A stretch of 42,611 nucleotides of DNA, taken from assembly GCA_945874755.1 (NCBI GenBank), contig CAMCHR010000012.1, positions 1 to 42,611 on the forward strand. Reading direction: 5' to 3'. The notes under the pieces are model-generated. The model was not told the DNA's origin and searched no databases. It saw nothing but the letters and a program-made list of their open reading frames with translations. The translations under genes and the position numbers were made by a program. This document shows positions 1 through 10,763 of the stretch, piece after piece. This stretch comes from Chitinophaga pinensis. GTDB lineage: Bacteria; Bacteroidota; Bacteroidia; Chitinophagales; Chitinophagaceae. The first letter of the stretch is position 1; each line of letters starts with the position of its first letter.

Positions 1-1253
1 TTATCGTCTTTATTGATTTCATTGTAATTGATCTGATACTTTTTCATATGATCTATCAATACCTTATAATCAGTTTTAGATTTTAATTCCAAGCCAACTA
101 AAGCTGGGCCAGATTCTTTGTTGTGTTTTTGTATGTATTCGAATCTAGTGATGTCGTCATTCTCACCTAATACCATATTTACAAATTCTTTCAAAGCGCC
201 TGGTCTTTGTGCAAAACGGATTAAGAAATAATATTTCAACCCTTCATGAATTAAGGAACGCTCTTTTATTTCTTGCATTCTTGCGATGTCATTATTGCCT
301 CCGCTCACAATACATAGTATATTTTTCCCTTTAATCTGATCTGCATAAGCATCTAGTACTGCAAGAGACATGGCGCCTGCGGGCTCCACTATAATCGCTT
401 CCTCGTTGTACATGTCTAAAATCGTCGTGCAAATTTTACCCTCTGGTACCAAGTGCACTTCATCCAATACATTTTTGCAAATAGCAAAAGTATAATCACC
501 AACACGCTTCACCGAAGCACCATCTACAAACTTATCGATATTATCTAATTCCACTGGATGTCCTGCAGCCATTGCAGCTTGCATACTTGGCGCACCTTCT
601 GGCTCTATCCCAATGATTTTGGTGGTGGGTGATTTTAATTTAAAATAAGCACCTACGCCTGCGCTCAATCCACCTCCTCCAATTGGTAAGAATACATAAT
701 CCAATGGCTCATTTGTAAAATGTGGTAGATCTTCTAAAATTTCAACACCTACGGTAGCTTGCCCTGCAATAATATCTGGATGATCAAATGGTGGAATAAA
801 AGTCATTCCATGTTCGGTGGTATAGGCTTTTGCCGACACCGCTGTGTCATCAAATGTGTCTCCCACCAATTTTACCTCTACAAAATCTTCTCCAAACATT
901 TTTGTTTGAGATACTTTTTGTTGTGGAGATGGGATGGGCATAAAAACCACACCTTTTACACCCAATAGCTTACAGCTATACGCAAATCCTTGGGCATGGT
1001 TCCCTGCGCTAGCACAAACCACGCCTTTCGCCAATTGTTCTGGAGAAAGTTGACGCATCATATTGTATGCGCCTCTTAATTTATAAGAACGTACAATTTG
1101 TAAGTCTTCTCTTTTCAAGTAAACCTTACACTGATATTTTCGAGAGAGGTTGGCATTCAACTGCAATGGCGTATGCGTTACCACCGACTTGAGTCTTTGC
1201 TTTGCACCATCTATATCTAGCGCCGAATCGTTTACAAATTTTATTTCGTTCAT
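1..1253 (-). CDS. ilvA: Threonine ammonia-lyase (threonine dehydratase), 3' end cut by window edge
   Basis: PLP enzyme that deaminates threonine to 2-oxobutanoate, the committed step of isoleucine synthesis, in the cytoplasm. I translated the open frame from the ATG at 1253: it begins MNEIKFVNDSALDIDG and carries the PLP-lysine segment SYKLRGAYN near residue 56 and the SAGNHAQG loop near residue 83. The frame stays open for 417 codons to the left edge, ending ...YNEIN-KDD. Short-form IlvA proteins are about 400-420 residues, so probably only a few codons are missing. A C-terminal ACT-like regulatory domain fits the length, but I judge this from size only. It is the last visible gene of the leu-ilv operon, 18 bases after ilvC. 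A catabolic TdcB-type enzyme is less likely because of the operon context. Confidence 0.95.
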   Translation of the reverse strand, partial: MNEIKFVNDSALDIDGAKQRLKSVVTHTPLQLNANLSRKYQCKVYLKREDLQIVRSYKLRGAYNMMRQLSPEQLAKGVVCASAGNHAQGFAYSCKLLGVKGVVFMPIPSPQQKVSQTKMFGEDFVEVKLVGDTFDDTAVSAKAYTTEHGMTFIPPFDHPDIIAGQATVGVEILEDLPHFTNEPLDYVFLPIGGGGLSAGVGAYFKLKSPTTKIIGIEPEGAPSMQAAMAAGHPVELDNIDKFVDGASVKRVGDYTFAICKNVLDEVHLVPEGKICTTILDMYNEEAIIVEPAGAMSLAVLDAYADQIKGKNILCIVSGGNNDIARMQEIKERSLIHEGLKYYFLIRFAQRPGALKEFVNMVLGENDDITRFEYIQKHNKESGPALVGLELKSKTDYKVLIDHMKKYQINYNEINKDD

Positions 1254-1271
1254 TTCTTATTTTTTCAGCAT

Positions 1272-2327
1272 TTATTTTCCTGGCTGATTCTCTGGACGTA
1301 AACTTCTTACAGTTTTTCCTGCTTGCCACATTTCACTATTATGTAATTCTGCTAATTCCACTTCTAATTTTTCACGGTAATCTGCTTTACTATTCGAATC
1401 AATCGAACGTGCAGACTCTTTCCCTGCAGCAACACTATCATATAATTCGGTGAACACTGGTAAAGTGGCGTCACGGAACTTTTTCCACCAATCCAATGCA
1501 CCTCTTTGCGCTGTTGTTGAACAGTTGGCGTACATCCAATCCATTCCATTTTCTGCAACGAGTGGCATGAGTGATTGTGTTAATTCTTCTACTGTTTCAT
1601 TGAAAGATTCAGAAGGACTATGTCCATTCTTACGCAACACTTCGTACTGTGCTGCAAAAATACCTTGAATCGCACCCATCAATGTGCCACGCTCTCCAGT
1701 TAAATCCGAATACACTTCTTTTTTGAAATTGGTTTCAAATAAATAACCAGACCCAACTGCAATACCCAATGCAATGACTCTGTCATATGCTTTTCCAGTG
1801 GCGTCTTGGAAGATCGCGTAACTTGAATTCAAGCCACGTCCTTGTAAAAACATTCTTCTTAAAGAAGTGCCTGATCCTTTTGGTGCAACTAAAATAACAT
1901 CCACATCTGCTGGTGGAATAATACCTGTTTGCTCTTTATAAGTGATGCCGAATCCATGAGAGAAATACAATGCCTTACCTGGCGTTAAGTGTTTTTTTAC
2001 GGTTGGCCACATAGCAATTTGTGCAGCATCGCTCAATAAATAACAAAAAATAGTGCCTTTTTCTAATGCTTCCTCTATTTCAAATAAGGTTTGACCTGGA
2101 ACAAATCCATCAGCCACTGCCTTATCCCATGATTTTGAATTTTTTCTTTGACCTACAATGACGTTCACCCCATTTTCTTTTTGGTTCATTGCTTGACCAG
2201 GTCCTTGCACACCATATCCAATTACAGCAACTACTTCGTTCTTTAATACTTCTTGTGCTTTTGTTAATGGAAACTCTTCGCGTGTGACCACATTTTCTTC
2301 TGTTCCTCCGAAATTTAATTTTGCCAT
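1272..2327 (-). CDS. ilvC: Ketol-acid reductoisomerase (NADP+)
   Basis: Converts 2-acetolactate or 2-aceto-2-hydroxybutanoate to the dihydroxy acid by Mg-dependent alkyl migration and NAD(P)H reduction. The 351-residue protein has the Rossmann motif GYGVQGPGQA at 37-46, then VGQRKNSKSW at 58-67, where R61 and the serines would contact the NADPH phosphate, so NADPH preference is inferred. The catalytic half shows SHGF (H124), APKGSG (149-153) and DLTGERGTL, with metal-binding D208 and E212. The length and the GYGVQGPGQ variant resemble the form seen in Bacteroidota and fungi. It follows ilvN after a 54-base gap, the largest in the operon, with no obvious terminator or promoter in it. Confidence 0.97.
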   Translation of the reverse strand: MAKLNFGGTEENVVTREEFPLTKAQEVLKNEVVAVIGYGVQGPGQAMNQKENGVNVIVGQRKNSKSWDKAVADGFVPGQTLFEIEEALEKGTIFCYLLSDAAQIAMWPTVKKHLTPGKALYFSHGFGITYKEQTGIIPPADVDVILVAPKGSGTSLRRMFLQGRGLNSSYAIFQDATGKAYDRVIALGIAVGSGYLFETNFKKEVYSDLTGERGTLMGAIQGIFAAQYEVLRKNGHSPSESFNETVEELTQSLMPLVAENGMDWMYANCSTTAQRGALDWWKKFRDATLPVFTELYDSVAAGKESARSIDSNSKADYREKLEVELAELHNSEMWQAGKTVRSLRPENQPGK

Positions 2328-2381
2328 GATTTGTTTAATTTATGAATTGAATGATTTGTTGATTTAATTATTTTTAGAAGT

Positions 2382-2978
2382 TTACATCGTGAATACATTT
2401 CCTCTTTGCCCTAAGTATTCGTTTTCTACCAATTCGAGTCCTGGTTCGCTTTTTTCAAAGTCTTTTAGTTTTTCATGGAAGCCTGCACTTTCTTTAATAA
2501 TGGCTACTCTTGCGCTTCTTACAAATTCTACCAAACCAAATGGTGCCAATGCTTCCATTAATTTATTGGTTTCCTCTCTATGCCCTGTGGTTTCAAAAAC
2601 AATAAAGTCTTTTCTAATGGCCACCGCTCTTGCGCCAAACTCTCTCAATAATCTTTCTACTTTTACTTTCTCTGTAATCTCGTCGGACAGTACTTTATAC
2701 AATGCCAACTCCTGCCATACAATTTCATCGTTGGTATTGTAGTATGCTTTTAAAACTTCTACCTGCTTTTCGATTTGTCGCACAATTTTAAGGACCACCT
2801 CTCTTGACTCAACCACCACAATGGTAAATCGATGGATGCCTGGCACTTCGGATGGAGAGGTGTTTAAACTCTCTACATTAATTTTTCTTCTCGAAAAAAT
2901 AATGGCAATACGATTTAACAAACCAACTTGGTTTTCGGTATATACCGTAATCGTAAATTCTTGTTTTTCGTTTTCCAT
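2382..2978 (-). CDS. ilvN: Acetolactate synthase, small (regulatory) subunit
   Basis: Regulatory partner of the catalytic subunit IlvB, stimulating it and conferring valine feedback inhibition in the family. The N-terminal ACT domain is clear: FTITVYTENQVGLLNRIAI starts at about residue 8 and is followed by the INVESLNTSPSE strand/loop. A second ALS small-subunit domain fills the rest of the 198 residues (DEITEKVKVERLLREFGARA onward). That length matches the long IlvH-like form rather than the short E. coli IlvN. The gene starts 4 bases after the ilvB stop, so translational coupling is likely. The ACT domain means feedback control at this step is probably retained. The symbol ilvH would be equally correct. 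Confidence 0.95.
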   Translation of the reverse strand: MENEKQEFTITVYTENQVGLLNRIAIIFSRRKINVESLNTSPSEVPGIHRFTIVVVESREVVLKIVRQIEKQVEVLKAYYNTNDEIVWQELALYKVLSDEITEKVKVERLLREFGARAVAIRKDFIVFETTGHREETNKLMEALAPFGLVEFVRSARVAIIKESAGFHEKLKDFEKSEPGLELVENEYLGQRGNVFTM

Positions 2979-2982
2979 AATT

Positions 2983-4680
2983 TTACTTTAAACGGATTTC
3001 AGAGACTGAGCACCCTTGTGGTACCATTGGGAATACATTGTTTTCCTTACCCACCATCACTTCTAATACATAGGACCCTTTATGATCTAACATCTTTGTG
3101 ACTGCGTCTACTAAGTCTTCACGCTTACTGACTTTAGCTGCAGCGATCTTATAAGAATTTGCGAGCATCACATAATCAGGACTTTCTATATCCACAAAAC
3201 TGTATCGCTTGTCCATAAACAATTGTTGCCACTGACGCACCATACCCAAAAATTCATTATTTAAAATCATCACTTTCACTTCTACGCCCGTTTGCATGAT
3301 CGTACCAAACTCTTGTAAAGTCATTTGTATGCCGCCATCTCCAATGACTGCAATTACTGTTCTTTCTGGGGCGCCAAACTTGGCACCGATGGCTGCTGGC
3401 AATCCAAAGCCCATGGTACCTAATCCACCCGATGTTACATTACTTCTTGTTTGATTGAATTTTGCATACCTACAAGTGACCATTTGGTGTTGTCCCACAT
3501 CGGTCACCATCACGGCGTCTCCTTTTGTAATTTCATTCACTGCATGTATCACTTCGGCCATGCTCAATGCTTCTGCAGTTGGATGCATCTCGTCATGAAT
3601 ACATTGCTCATATTCTTCTTTTGCATATCCTGCAAAAACTTGCAACCACTCGCTTCTATCTTTTTGTTCGATACCCTTGGTTAATAAGGGCAGGGTTTCT
3701 TTACAGTCGCCCCATACACCCACATGCGCTAATAAATTTTTATCAATCTCGGATGGATCAATATCTAGGTGAATAATTTTTGCTTGCTTCGCGTACTTAT
3801 CCAATCTTCCTGTCACACGATCATCAAAACGCATCCCCACTGCAATCAATACATCACACTCATTCGTTAAAACATTGGGGCCATAGTTGCCGTGCATTCC
3901 AAGCATACCCATGTTTTGCGGATGATCTGTTGGCATTGCACTCAATGCTAAAATAGTCCATGCGGCTGGCATGCCCGACTTTTCTATAAATTGCTTGAAC
4001 TCGTTTTCTGCATTTCCTAAAATCACACCCTGTCCATAAATCACCAATGGTTTTTTGGCCTCATTAATTAGTTGAATTGCTTCGTCTATATATTCTTGTC
4101 GGATAATAGGTTTTGGTCTGTAAGATCTTACATGATTGCACACAGTATATCCTTGATAATCGAAGGATTGAAATTGTGCGTTCTTAGTAATATCAATTAA
4201 GACTGGTCCCGGTCTTCCAGTTTTTGCTAAATAAAAAGCTTTAGCTAATATATGTGGGATCTCTGTCGCATCTGTGATTTGATAATTCCATTTTGTCACC
4301 GGCATCGTGATATTAATAATATCTGTTTCCTGAAATGCATCTGTTCCTAATAAATGCGCAAACACTTGTCCTGTAATACAAACGAGTGGCGTACTGTCAA
4401 TCATCGCATCTGCTAATCCTGTCACTAAATTAGTTGCACCTGGTCCGCTTGTTGCAAACACCACACCCACTTTGCCTGATGTTCTCGCATAACCTTGTCC
4501 AGCATGGATTCCACCTTGTTCGTGACGCACCAACACATGCTTTAATTTATCTGTATAATCATACAATGCATCATAAATAGGCATGATTGCTCCGCCCGGA
4601 TAACCAAAAATGGTATCTACGCCTTCTGCAATACATGCTTCCAATACTGCTTGTGATCCTGTAAGTTGTTTTGTTTCCAT
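2983..4680 (-). CDS. ilvB: Acetolactate synthase, large catalytic subunit
   Basis: ThDP-, FAD- and Mg-dependent enzyme that condenses pyruvate with pyruvate or 2-oxobutanoate, the first common step of valine, leucine and isoleucine synthesis. The 565-residue protein has the three-domain layout of the family. The N-terminal ThDP pyrimidine domain carries the activating glutamate E54 in RHEQGGIHAGQGYAR. A central FAD/transhydrogenase-like domain follows. The C-terminal ThDP-binding segment is GDGGIQMTLQEFGTI with the downstream NN pair that ligates Mg. QWQQLFMDKRYS supports a biosynthetic AHAS over a catabolic AlsS. It lies 10 bases after ilvD and 4 bases before ilvN, giving the usual catalytic-regulatory pair. 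Confidence 0.97.
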   Translation of the reverse strand: METKQLTGSQAVLEACIAEGVDTIFGYPGGAIMPIYDALYDYTDKLKHVLVRHEQGGIHAGQGYARTSGKVGVVFATSGPGATNLVTGLADAMIDSTPLVCITGQVFAHLLGTDAFQETDIINITMPVTKWNYQITDATEIPHILAKAFYLAKTGRPGPVLIDITKNAQFQSFDYQGYTVCNHVRSYRPKPIIRQEYIDEAIQLINEAKKPLVIYGQGVILGNAENEFKQFIEKSGMPAAWTILALSAMPTDHPQNMGMLGMHGNYGPNVLTNECDVLIAVGMRFDDRVTGRLDKYAKQAKIIHLDIDPSEIDKNLLAHVGVWGDCKETLPLLTKGIEQKDRSEWLQVFAGYAKEEYEQCIHDEMHPTAEALSMAEVIHAVNEITKGDAVMVTDVGQHQMVTCRYAKFNQTRSNVTSGGLGTMGFGLPAAIGAKFGAPERTVIAVIGDGGIQMTLQEFGTIMQTGVEVKVMILNNEFLGMVRQWQQLFMDKRYSFVDIESPDYVMLANSYKIAAAKVSKREDLVDAVTKMLDHKGSYVLEVMVGKENNVFPMVPQGCSVSEIRLK

Positions 4681-4690
4681 TTTAAAAATT

Positions 4691-6370
4691 TTACGCCTGA
4701 TCCGTTACACATCCTTCACTTGCGTCCTTGACCGATCTTGCATATTTAAATAATATCCCTTTTGTTGCTTTTAATGCAGGTTGTTGATAAGCCGCTCTTC
4801 TTTGTTCAATAATTGCTTCGTCTACTTTTAAAGTCATGGTATGTTTTTGTACACTCAATTCAATGATGTCATTGTCTTGGACCAATGCAATCAATCCTCC
4901 TTTATACGCTTCTGGTGTGATATGTCCTACCACAAAGCCATGCGTCCCTCCACTGAATCTTCCGTCTGTAATGAGTGCCACTGATTTTCCTAAACCCGCG
5001 CCAATGATGGCCGAAGTTGGTTTTAACATCTCTGGCATACCTGGTGCACCAACAGGACCTACATTTTTAATCACCACCACATCGCCTTCTTTAATTTTTC
5101 CTGTATTAATACCTTCAATCAAAGATTGCTCTCCGTCAAAAACGCGTGCTGGTCCTTCAAACAAATCACCTTCTTTTCCGGAAATTTTTGCGACACTGCC
5201 CCCTGTTGCTAAATTGCCATACATGATTTGTAAATGGCCCGTTGCTTTGATTGGATTTTCTTTTGGAAGAATAATTTTCTGTTGATCAAAATCTAAATCA
5301 GGTACAGCCGTTAAATTTTCTGCAAGGGTTTTTCCAGTGACTGTTAAACAATCGCCATGCAACCATCCTTGCGCCAACATGTATTTCATGACTGCTGGAA
5401 CGCCACCATATTGATGCAAGTCCTGCATTAAATATTTTCCAGATGGTTTAAAGTCTGCTAGCACCGGCGTTTTATCACTAATCGTTTGGAAATCATCTTG
5501 CGTAATACTTACATCTACGCTTTTTGCCATTGCAATCATATGCAATACCGCATTGGTGCTGCCACCCAAGACCATGATCAGTGCAATCGCATTCTCAAAT
5601 GCTTTACGCTTCATGATATCTTTTGGCTTAATATCTTTTTCTAATAATAAGCGAATGGCTTTTCCTGCATCCTTACATTCTTGTTTTTTTTCGGCACTCA
5701 ATGCTGGATTAGAAGACGAGTAAGGTAAACTCATGCCCAATGCCTCAATCGCCGCAGCCATCGTATTCGCAGTATACATCCCACCACATGCGCCTGCCCC
5801 CGGACACGCATGTTTAATGATACCTTGAAAATCTGCTTCATCTAATTGTCCTGCTAATTTTTGTCCTAAAGCTTCAAATGCAGATACAATATTTAAATCC
5901 TGTCCTTTATAATGTCCTGGCGCAATCGTACCACCATAAATCATAATAGCTGGGCGATTCAATCTGCCCATGGCAATAATAGATCCTGGCATATTTTTAT
6001 CACAACCTGGCACAGCAATCAATCCATCATAATATTGTGCACCACAAACCGTTTCAATACTATCTGCAATCACATCTCTACTCACCAAAGAATAACGCAT
6101 TCCAGGTGTGCCATTGCTCATGCCATCGCTCACACCAATTGTGTGGAATGTCAATCCTACTAAATTATTTTCCCAAATACTTTTTTTAATATCTGCAGCC
6201 AAATCGTTTAGATGCATATTACAAGTATTGCCGTCATAGCCCATACTTACAATACCCACTTGTGCTTTATGCAAATCTTCATCTGTTAATCCAATACCAT
6301 AAAACATCGCCTGTGCAGCGGGTTGCGATGGATCTAAAGTGATGGTCTTTGAATATTTATTGAGTTCCAT
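4691..6370 (-). CDS. ilvD: Dihydroxy-acid dehydratase
   Basis: Iron-sulfur enzyme that dehydrates 2,3-dihydroxy acids to 2-oxo acids in valine and isoleucine synthesis; the valine product also feeds the leucine branch. The 559-residue protein has three cysteines in the cluster-binding contexts expected of IlvD/Edd enzymes: C50 in GNTCNMHL, C123 in [10 protein letters not shown] and C195 in [12 protein letters not shown]. The C-terminal half has [12 protein letters not shown] and [12 protein letters not shown]. All three cysteines suggest a [2Fe-2S]-type enzyme, which is an inference from spacing. Sugar-acid dehydratases share the fold, but the operon position settles the role. It starts 5 bases after the leuB stop, so the leucine and valine/isoleucine blocks are directly joined. 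Confidence 0.97.
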   Translation of the reverse strand: MELNKYSKTITLDPSQPAAQAMFYGIGLTDEDLHKAQVGIVSMGYDGNTCNMHLNDLAADIKKSIWENNLVGLTFHTIGVSDGMSNGTPGMRYSLVSRDVIADSIETVCGAQYYDGLIAVPGCDKNMPGSIIAMGRLNRPAIMIYGGTIAPGHYKGQDLNIVSAFEALGQKLAGQLDEADFQGIIKHACPGAGACGGMYTANTMAAAIEALGMSLPYSSSNPALSAEKKQECKDAGKAIRLLLEKDIKPKDIMKRKAFENAIALIMVLGGSTNAVLHMIAMAKSVDVSITQDDFQTISDKTPVLADFKPSGKYLMQDLHQYGGVPAVMKYMLAQGWLHGDCLTVTGKTLAENLTAVPDLDFDQQKIILPKENPIKATGHLQIMYGNLATGGSVAKISGKEGDLFEGPARVFDGEQSLIEGINTGKIKEGDVVVIKNVGPVGAPGMPEMLKPTSAIIGAGLGKSVALITDGRFSGGTHGFVVGHITPEAYKGGLIALVQDNDIIELSVQKHTMTLKVDEAIIEQRRAAYQQPALKATKGILFKYARSVKDASEGCVTDQA

Positions 6371-6375
6371 AAAAT

Positions 6376-7491
6376 TTATATTATTGTTGATTTATGTAAA
6401 CGCTCATGAATAGGATGCTTTTCGCCCTTTGCATGTCGTTCTATAAATTCTGATATCATATCACCAATGGCTGTCGTGGTATAACTATTACTCGTGTCGA
6501 TGTCTTTTGTAACAAAGCCATTATTCAAACACCAGTCCACTGCAGCGCGCACACTATTTGCTTCTTCCTGCATTCCAAAATGATCTAATAACATAGCAGT
6601 TGATAAAATAGAGCCCATTGGATTAGCAATGTCTTTTCCTTTTGCTTGCGGATAAGAACCATGGATGGGTTCAAATAAGGCCGCTGTAGTACCAACTGAC
6701 GCGGATGGCAGCAATCCTAATGAACCCGCTAACACCGATGCTTCGTCGCTTAAAATATCACCAAATAAATTTTCTGTTAACACCACATCAAACTGCGCAG
6801 GATTTAAAATAATTTGCATAGCTGCATTGTCTACAAATAAATAATCTACTTGTACATCGCTATATTCTTTTGCAATGGCTTGAACCACTTTACGCCATAG
6901 TCTAGATGTTTCTAATACATTGGCTTTATCTATCAATGTTAAATGTTGTTTTCTTTTTTGTGCATACTGAAATGCTAAATGCGCCACACGTTCTATCTCC
7001 ATCACACTATAAGAACAATCATCTTTTGCCACTGTGCCGTCTTCACTCAATGATTTTGCACCAAAATAAATCCCTCCTGTTAGCTCTCTAAAAATAACAA
7101 AGTCTACATTTTCTAAATGCTTTGCCTTGAGTGGTGACAAGTGTTGTAAAGAAGGATAAGTTTTTACCGGGCGAATATTCGCAAATAATTGTAACTCCTT
7201 ACGCAACTTTAACAAGCCTTGCTCTGGTCTTACTTTTGCTGTAGGGTCATTGTCATATTTTGGATCACCAATGGCGCCGAATAAAATAGCATCGCTGTTT
7301 TTACAAATAGCAATGGTTTCGTCTGGCAATGGATTACCCGTTTCATCTATGGCCACAGCGCCCATCAATGCATACTCGTAACTAAACTGATGGCCGTATT
7401 GTTTAGCAATCATATTTAATACTTTAATAGATTGATTGGTTACTTCTGGACCAATCCCGTCTCCCAATATCACTGCAATTTTCTTTTCCAT
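6376..7491 (-). CDS. leuB: 3-isopropylmalate dehydrogenase
   Basis: Oxidative decarboxylation of 3-isopropylmalate to 2-oxo-4-methylpentanoate with NAD+, third step of leucine synthesis. The 371-residue protein begins [14 protein letters not shown]. It has the substrate-binding arginine region [16 protein letters not shown], the family signature [19 protein letters not shown] with the metal-binding aspartates, and the cofactor region [18 protein letters not shown]. The [18 protein letters not shown] segment also fits LeuB. Isocitrate dehydrogenases share the fold but lack this arginine arrangement and context. It follows leuD by 26 bases. The C-terminus ([19 protein letters not shown]) runs slightly beyond the compact core and looks unremarkable. 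Confidence 0.97.
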   Translation of the reverse strand: MEKKIAVILGDGIGPEVTNQSIKVLNMIAKQYGHQFSYEYALMGAVAIDETGNPLPDETIAICKNSDAILFGAIGDPKYDNDPTAKVRPEQGLLKLRKELQLFANIRPVKTYPSLQHLSPLKAKHLENVDFVIFRELTGGIYFGAKSLSEDGTVAKDDCSYSVMEIERVAHLAFQYAQKRKQHLTLIDKANVLETSRLWRKVVQAIAKEYSDVQVDYLFVDNAAMQIILNPAQFDVVLTENLFGDILSDEASVLAGSLGLLPSASVGTTAALFEPIHGSYPQAKGKDIANPMGSILSTAMLLDHFGMQEEANSVRAAVDWCLNNGFVTKDIDTSNSYTTTAIGDMISEFIERHAKGEKHPIHERLHKSTII

Positions 7492-7517
7492 ACTATATTG
7501 ATAGTTTATCGTTATTA

Positions 7518-8096
7518 TTATTTTGCTTCAAATGCCGCTATCTCATCCCTCATGCTTAATAGATAATCAATGTCATCGTAGCCATTTAATAAACAAGTTT
7601 TTTTATACGCACTAATTTCAAATGTTTCAAAAGCACCAGTTGCGTCAATGGTGATGGTTTGTGCTGCTAAATCAATAGACAAGGTATCATTAGGACCTTG
7701 CGCAAAAATTTGTTGTAAAAACGCATCGCTCACTGTCACGGGTAATACACCATTGTTCAAGGCATTGTTTTTAAAGATGTCTGCGAAAAAACTAGACACC
7801 ACTACCTTAAAGCCATAGTCTAAAATAGACCATGCCGCATGTTCTCTCGAAGAACCACATCCAAAATTTTTTGCAGCGACTAAGATGGCGCCACTGTATT
7901 GTGCCTGATTCAAAACAAAATCTGCTTTTGGTTTTGTCTCATCATCATTTTCGTATCTCCAGTCTCTAAATAAATTTTTACCAAAACCATCCTTGGTAGT
8001 GGCTTTTAAAAATCGTGCAGGAATAATCTGATCCGTATCGACGTTCTCGATACGTAGTGGAATAAATTTGCTCGTAATATTTTGTAATGATTGCAT
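7518..8096 (-). CDS. leuD: 3-isopropylmalate dehydratase, small subunit
   Basis: Small swivelling subunit of isopropylmalate isomerase; with LeuC it interconverts 2- and 3-isopropylmalate in leucine synthesis. The 192-residue protein shows [13 protein letters not shown] near residues 19-31 and the signature [15 protein letters not shown] near 76-90, both typical of LeuD. The length is close to that of the E. coli protein (about 200 residues). It is encoded 36 bases after leuC and before leuB, the standard order. No unusual residues were seen. Confidence 0.96.
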   Translation of the reverse strand: MQSLQNITSKFIPLRIENVDTDQIIPARFLKATTKDGFGKNLFRDWRYENDDETKPKADFVLNQAQYSGAILVAAKNFGCGSSREHAAWSILDYGFKVVVSSFFADIFKNNALNNGVLPVTVSDAFLQQIFAQGPNDTLSIDLAAQTITIDATGAFETFEISAYKKTCLLNGYDDIDYLLSMRDEIAAFEAK

Positions 8097-8132
8097 ATAC
8101 CAATGATTCTATAGTTAGACTCTAACTTTTAA

Positions 8133-9536
8133 TTAATTTAATAAGGTTCTAATATCTGTGATCTTACCAGTTAACAATGCCGCTGCTGCAGTTAAAGGAC
8201 TCACTAGCATCGTTCTTGCACCTGCACCCTGACGTCCTTCAAAGTTTCTGTTACTCGTGCTTACACAATATTCGCCTGCTGGTATTTTATCTTCGTTCAT
8301 ACCCAAACATGCACTACAGCCTGCTTGTCTAATTTCAATCCCTGCTGCTTCAAATATTTTATCCAATCCTTCCTGCTTAATTTGCTTTGCGACTTCCTGC
8401 GATCCCGGCACAATCAATGTTTTCACTGCAGGATCTTTTTGTTTGCCTTTTATAATACTTGCTACCAATCTAAAATCTTCGATCCTTGAATTCGTGCAAG
8501 ATCCAATGAATACATTTTGTACTGGCGTACCCAATAAACTTTGTCCTGCAGTTAAGCCCATATACTTTAATGCCTTCTCGTAATTTTGTTTCTCTGTGGC
8601 GTCTGTAAAACTTTCCATGGTAGGCAAAGCACCTGTTACCGACAAACCCATACCAGGATTGGTACCATAAGTGATCATAGGTTCAATGTCTGCTGCATCA
8701 ATATGAATTTCCATATCAAAATGTGCATCTGCATCACTATATAATGTTTTCCATTCGGCTAATTGATGCTCCCAGTCTGCGCCTTTTGGTGCAAACATTC
8801 TTCCTTGGATATAATCAAATGTCGTTTGGTCTGGTGCAATCATGCCTCCGCGCGCACCCATTTCGATACTCATATTGCAAATAGTCATTCTTGCTTCCAT
8901 ACTCAATGCACGAATGGCTGATCCTGCATATTCTACAAAATAACCTGTTGCACCACTGGCAGATATTTTTGCAATGATGTATAAAATAATATCTTTTGAA
9001 ACCACTCCTGTATTCAACCCACCTTCGATATGAATTCGCATTGTTTTTGGCTTTGTTTGCATAATACATTGTGATGCAAAAACCATTTCTACCTCACTTG
9101 TACCAATACCAAATGCCACCGATCCAAACGCACCATGTGTGGATGTGTGACTGTCTCCACATACAATGGTCATGCCTGGTTGCGTGATCCCTAATTCTGG
9201 TCCTATCACGTGCACGATCCCTTGGTTCGGATGTCCCAGTCCATACAATGTCACACCATGTTTGTTACAATTATCAATCAATGTATCTACCTGAAAACGA
9301 GATAGCTGATCGGCGATGGGTAAATGCTGATTCATGGTAGGCACATTATGATCTGCTGTCGCCACAATTTGTGCTGGACGAAATATACTTGCGCCTCTTT
9401 TTTCAATACCAGTAAATGCTTGTGGACTCGTCACTTCATGAATAAAATGTTTGTCGATATACAATACCGACGGACCGTCTGTGATTTGCTTCACCACATG
9501 CTTATCCCAAATTTTTCCAAATAATGTATTCCCCAT
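8133..9536 (-). CDS. leuC: 3-isopropylmalate dehydratase, large subunit
   Basis: Aconitase-family catalytic subunit holding the [4Fe-4S] cluster; works with LeuD. The 467 residues match the family length. Landmarks are [10 protein letters not shown] near the N-terminus, [15 protein letters not shown], the cluster-binding [14 protein letters not shown] and the second cysteine motif [15 protein letters not shown], followed by [12 protein letters not shown]. All three cluster cysteines appear to be present. It begins 28 bases after leuA. Homoaconitase and citraconase relatives share these motifs, but the leuA-leuC-leuD-leuB order makes the leucine role secure. Confidence 0.97.
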   Translation of the reverse strand: MGNTLFGKIWDKHVVKQITDGPSVLYIDKHFIHEVTSPQAFTGIEKRGASIFRPAQIVATADHNVPTMNQHLPIADQLSRFQVDTLIDNCNKHGVTLYGLGHPNQGIVHVIGPELGITQPGMTIVCGDSHTSTHGAFGSVAFGIGTSEVEMVFASQCIMQTKPKTMRIHIEGGLNTGVVSKDIILYIIAKISASGATGYFVEYAGSAIRALSMEARMTICNMSIEMGARGGMIAPDQTTFDYIQGRMFAPKGADWEHQLAEWKTLYSDADAHFDMEIHIDAADIEPMITYGTNPGMGLSVTGALPTMESFTDATEKQNYEKALKYMGLTAGQSLLGTPVQNVFIGSCTNSRIEDFRLVASIIKGKQKDPAVKTLIVPGSQEVAKQIKQEGLDKIFEAAGIEIRQAGCSACLGMNEDKIPAGEYCVSTSNRNFEGRQGAGARTMLVSPLTAAAALLTGKITDIRTLLN

Positions 9537-9564
9537 CGTTCACTAATTTATTTTAATGATCTCT

Positions 9565-10731
9565 TTATTGAGAGACCATGGTTGAATTGTAGGCTTTTGC
9601 CATTGCTTGTAAATCTGATTCCACCACTTCTTTCTTTTTATCTGCGACTTCTACAAATAGTGCATACAATGCATCGATATCGTTTCTGTTGTATTCAAAT
9701 CCTAATTTGTGCAAACGGTGCGCTAGCGCTGATCTTCCGCTTCTTGCTGTTAATACAATTTTAGTATCTTCTGCACCTACTTCTGCAGGATTCATGATCT
9801 CATAAGTTTGCGCTTCTTTCAAAAATCCATCCTGATGAATGCCTGATGAATGTGAAAATGCATTCGATCCAACAATCGCTTTATTGGGTTGCACTGCCAT
9901 GCGCATGATATCTGACACTTCACGACTAATTGGATTTAATAATTTTGGATTGATATTTGTGTAAAAACCTAAGTCTTTATGTTGATTTAAAATCATCACC
10001 ACTTCCTCTAGTGCGGTATTGCCTGCACGCTCTCCTAATCCATTGATTGTACATTCAATTTGTCTTGCACCACCTAGCACACCTGCAATAGAGTTGGCTG
10101 TGGCCATGCCCAAATCATTATGACAATGACAAGATAAAATTGCCTTATCAATATTGGGTACATTGTTCCATAAAAATGCCATCTTCTCTTGGTATTGATG
10201 AGGCAAACAATATCCAGTGGTGTCTGGTATATTTAAAGTCGTCGCACCTGCTTTTACAACTGCTTCTATCACTTGTGCTAAATATGCATTGTCTGTTCTT
10301 CCTGCATCTTCTGCATAAAATTCTACATCGTCTGTAAAATTTCTTGCCATCTTCACTGCTTGCACTGCGCGCTCAATGATGGCTTCTCTTGTACTATTGA
10401 ATTTATATTTAATATGCAAGTCGGATGTACCGATACCTGTGTGGATCCTAAAACGTGCCGCTGGCTTCAAAGCCTGGGCTGCCACTTCGATGTCTTTTTG
10501 CACCGCCCTTGTCAATCCACAAACCACGGTATTTTTTAATGTCTTTGCAATCTGGTGCACCGAATCAAAATCACCTGGACTTGACACAGGGAAACCTGCT
10601 TCTAAAATGTCCACCCCCAGCTCCTCCAACCTAACGGCCAGGGCTAGTTTCTCCTTGGTGTTCAATTTACAACCTGGTACTTGTTCCCCATCTCTTAGGG
10701 TGGTGTCAAATATGTAGACTTTTTCGCTCAT
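9565..10731 (-). CDS. leuA: 2-isopropylmalate synthase, short form without the regulatory domain
   Basis: Claisen condensation of acetyl-CoA with 2-oxoisovalerate, first step of leucine synthesis. The TIM barrel is complete: [13 protein letters not shown] at residues 9-21, the metal-binding HCHNDLGMA, the NGLGERAGN signature, and HSSGIHQDG near residue 295. The protein stops at 388 residues, whereas classic LeuA proteins are about 500-520 and end in a leucine-binding LeuA dimer domain. That domain is absent here; short LeuA proteins of this type are known from Bacteroidota. Leucine feedback on this enzyme is therefore doubtful, which is an inference. Citramalate or homocitrate synthase are alternatives, but the adjacent leuCDB argue against them. 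It is the first gene of the operon. Confidence 0.93.
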   Translation of the reverse strand: MSEKVYIFDTTLRDGEQVPGCKLNTKEKLALAVRLEELGVDILEAGFPVSSPGDFDSVHQIAKTLKNTVVCGLTRAVQKDIEVAAQALKPAARFRIHTGIGTSDLHIKYKFNSTREAIIERAVQAVKMARNFTDDVEFYAEDAGRTDNAYLAQVIEAVVKAGATTLNIPDTTGYCLPHQYQEKMAFLWNNVPNIDKAILSCHCHNDLGMATANSIAGVLGGARQIECTINGLGERAGNTALEEVVMILNQHKDLGFYTNINPKLLNPISREVSDIMRMAVQPNKAIVGSNAFSHSSGIHQDGFLKEAQTYEIMNPAEVGAEDTKIVLTARSGRSALAHRLHKLGFEYNRNDIDALYALFVEVADKKKEVVESDLQAMAKAYNSTMVSQ

Positions 10732-10763
10732 CTTACTGATTTTGAATAGTTTATGGATACAAA

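Noticed and set aside
4836..5285. 149-codon open frame on the plus strand
   Set aside because: It lies wholly antisense to ilvD, which has all its catalytic motifs. The translation has no recognisable domain and no promoter. It is a shadow of the real gene.
9560..9575. Small hairpin TCTCT/AGAGA at the leuA stop codon
   Set aside because: Only five base pairs with no T-run, inside an operon where readthrough to leuC is expected. Not a convincing terminator.
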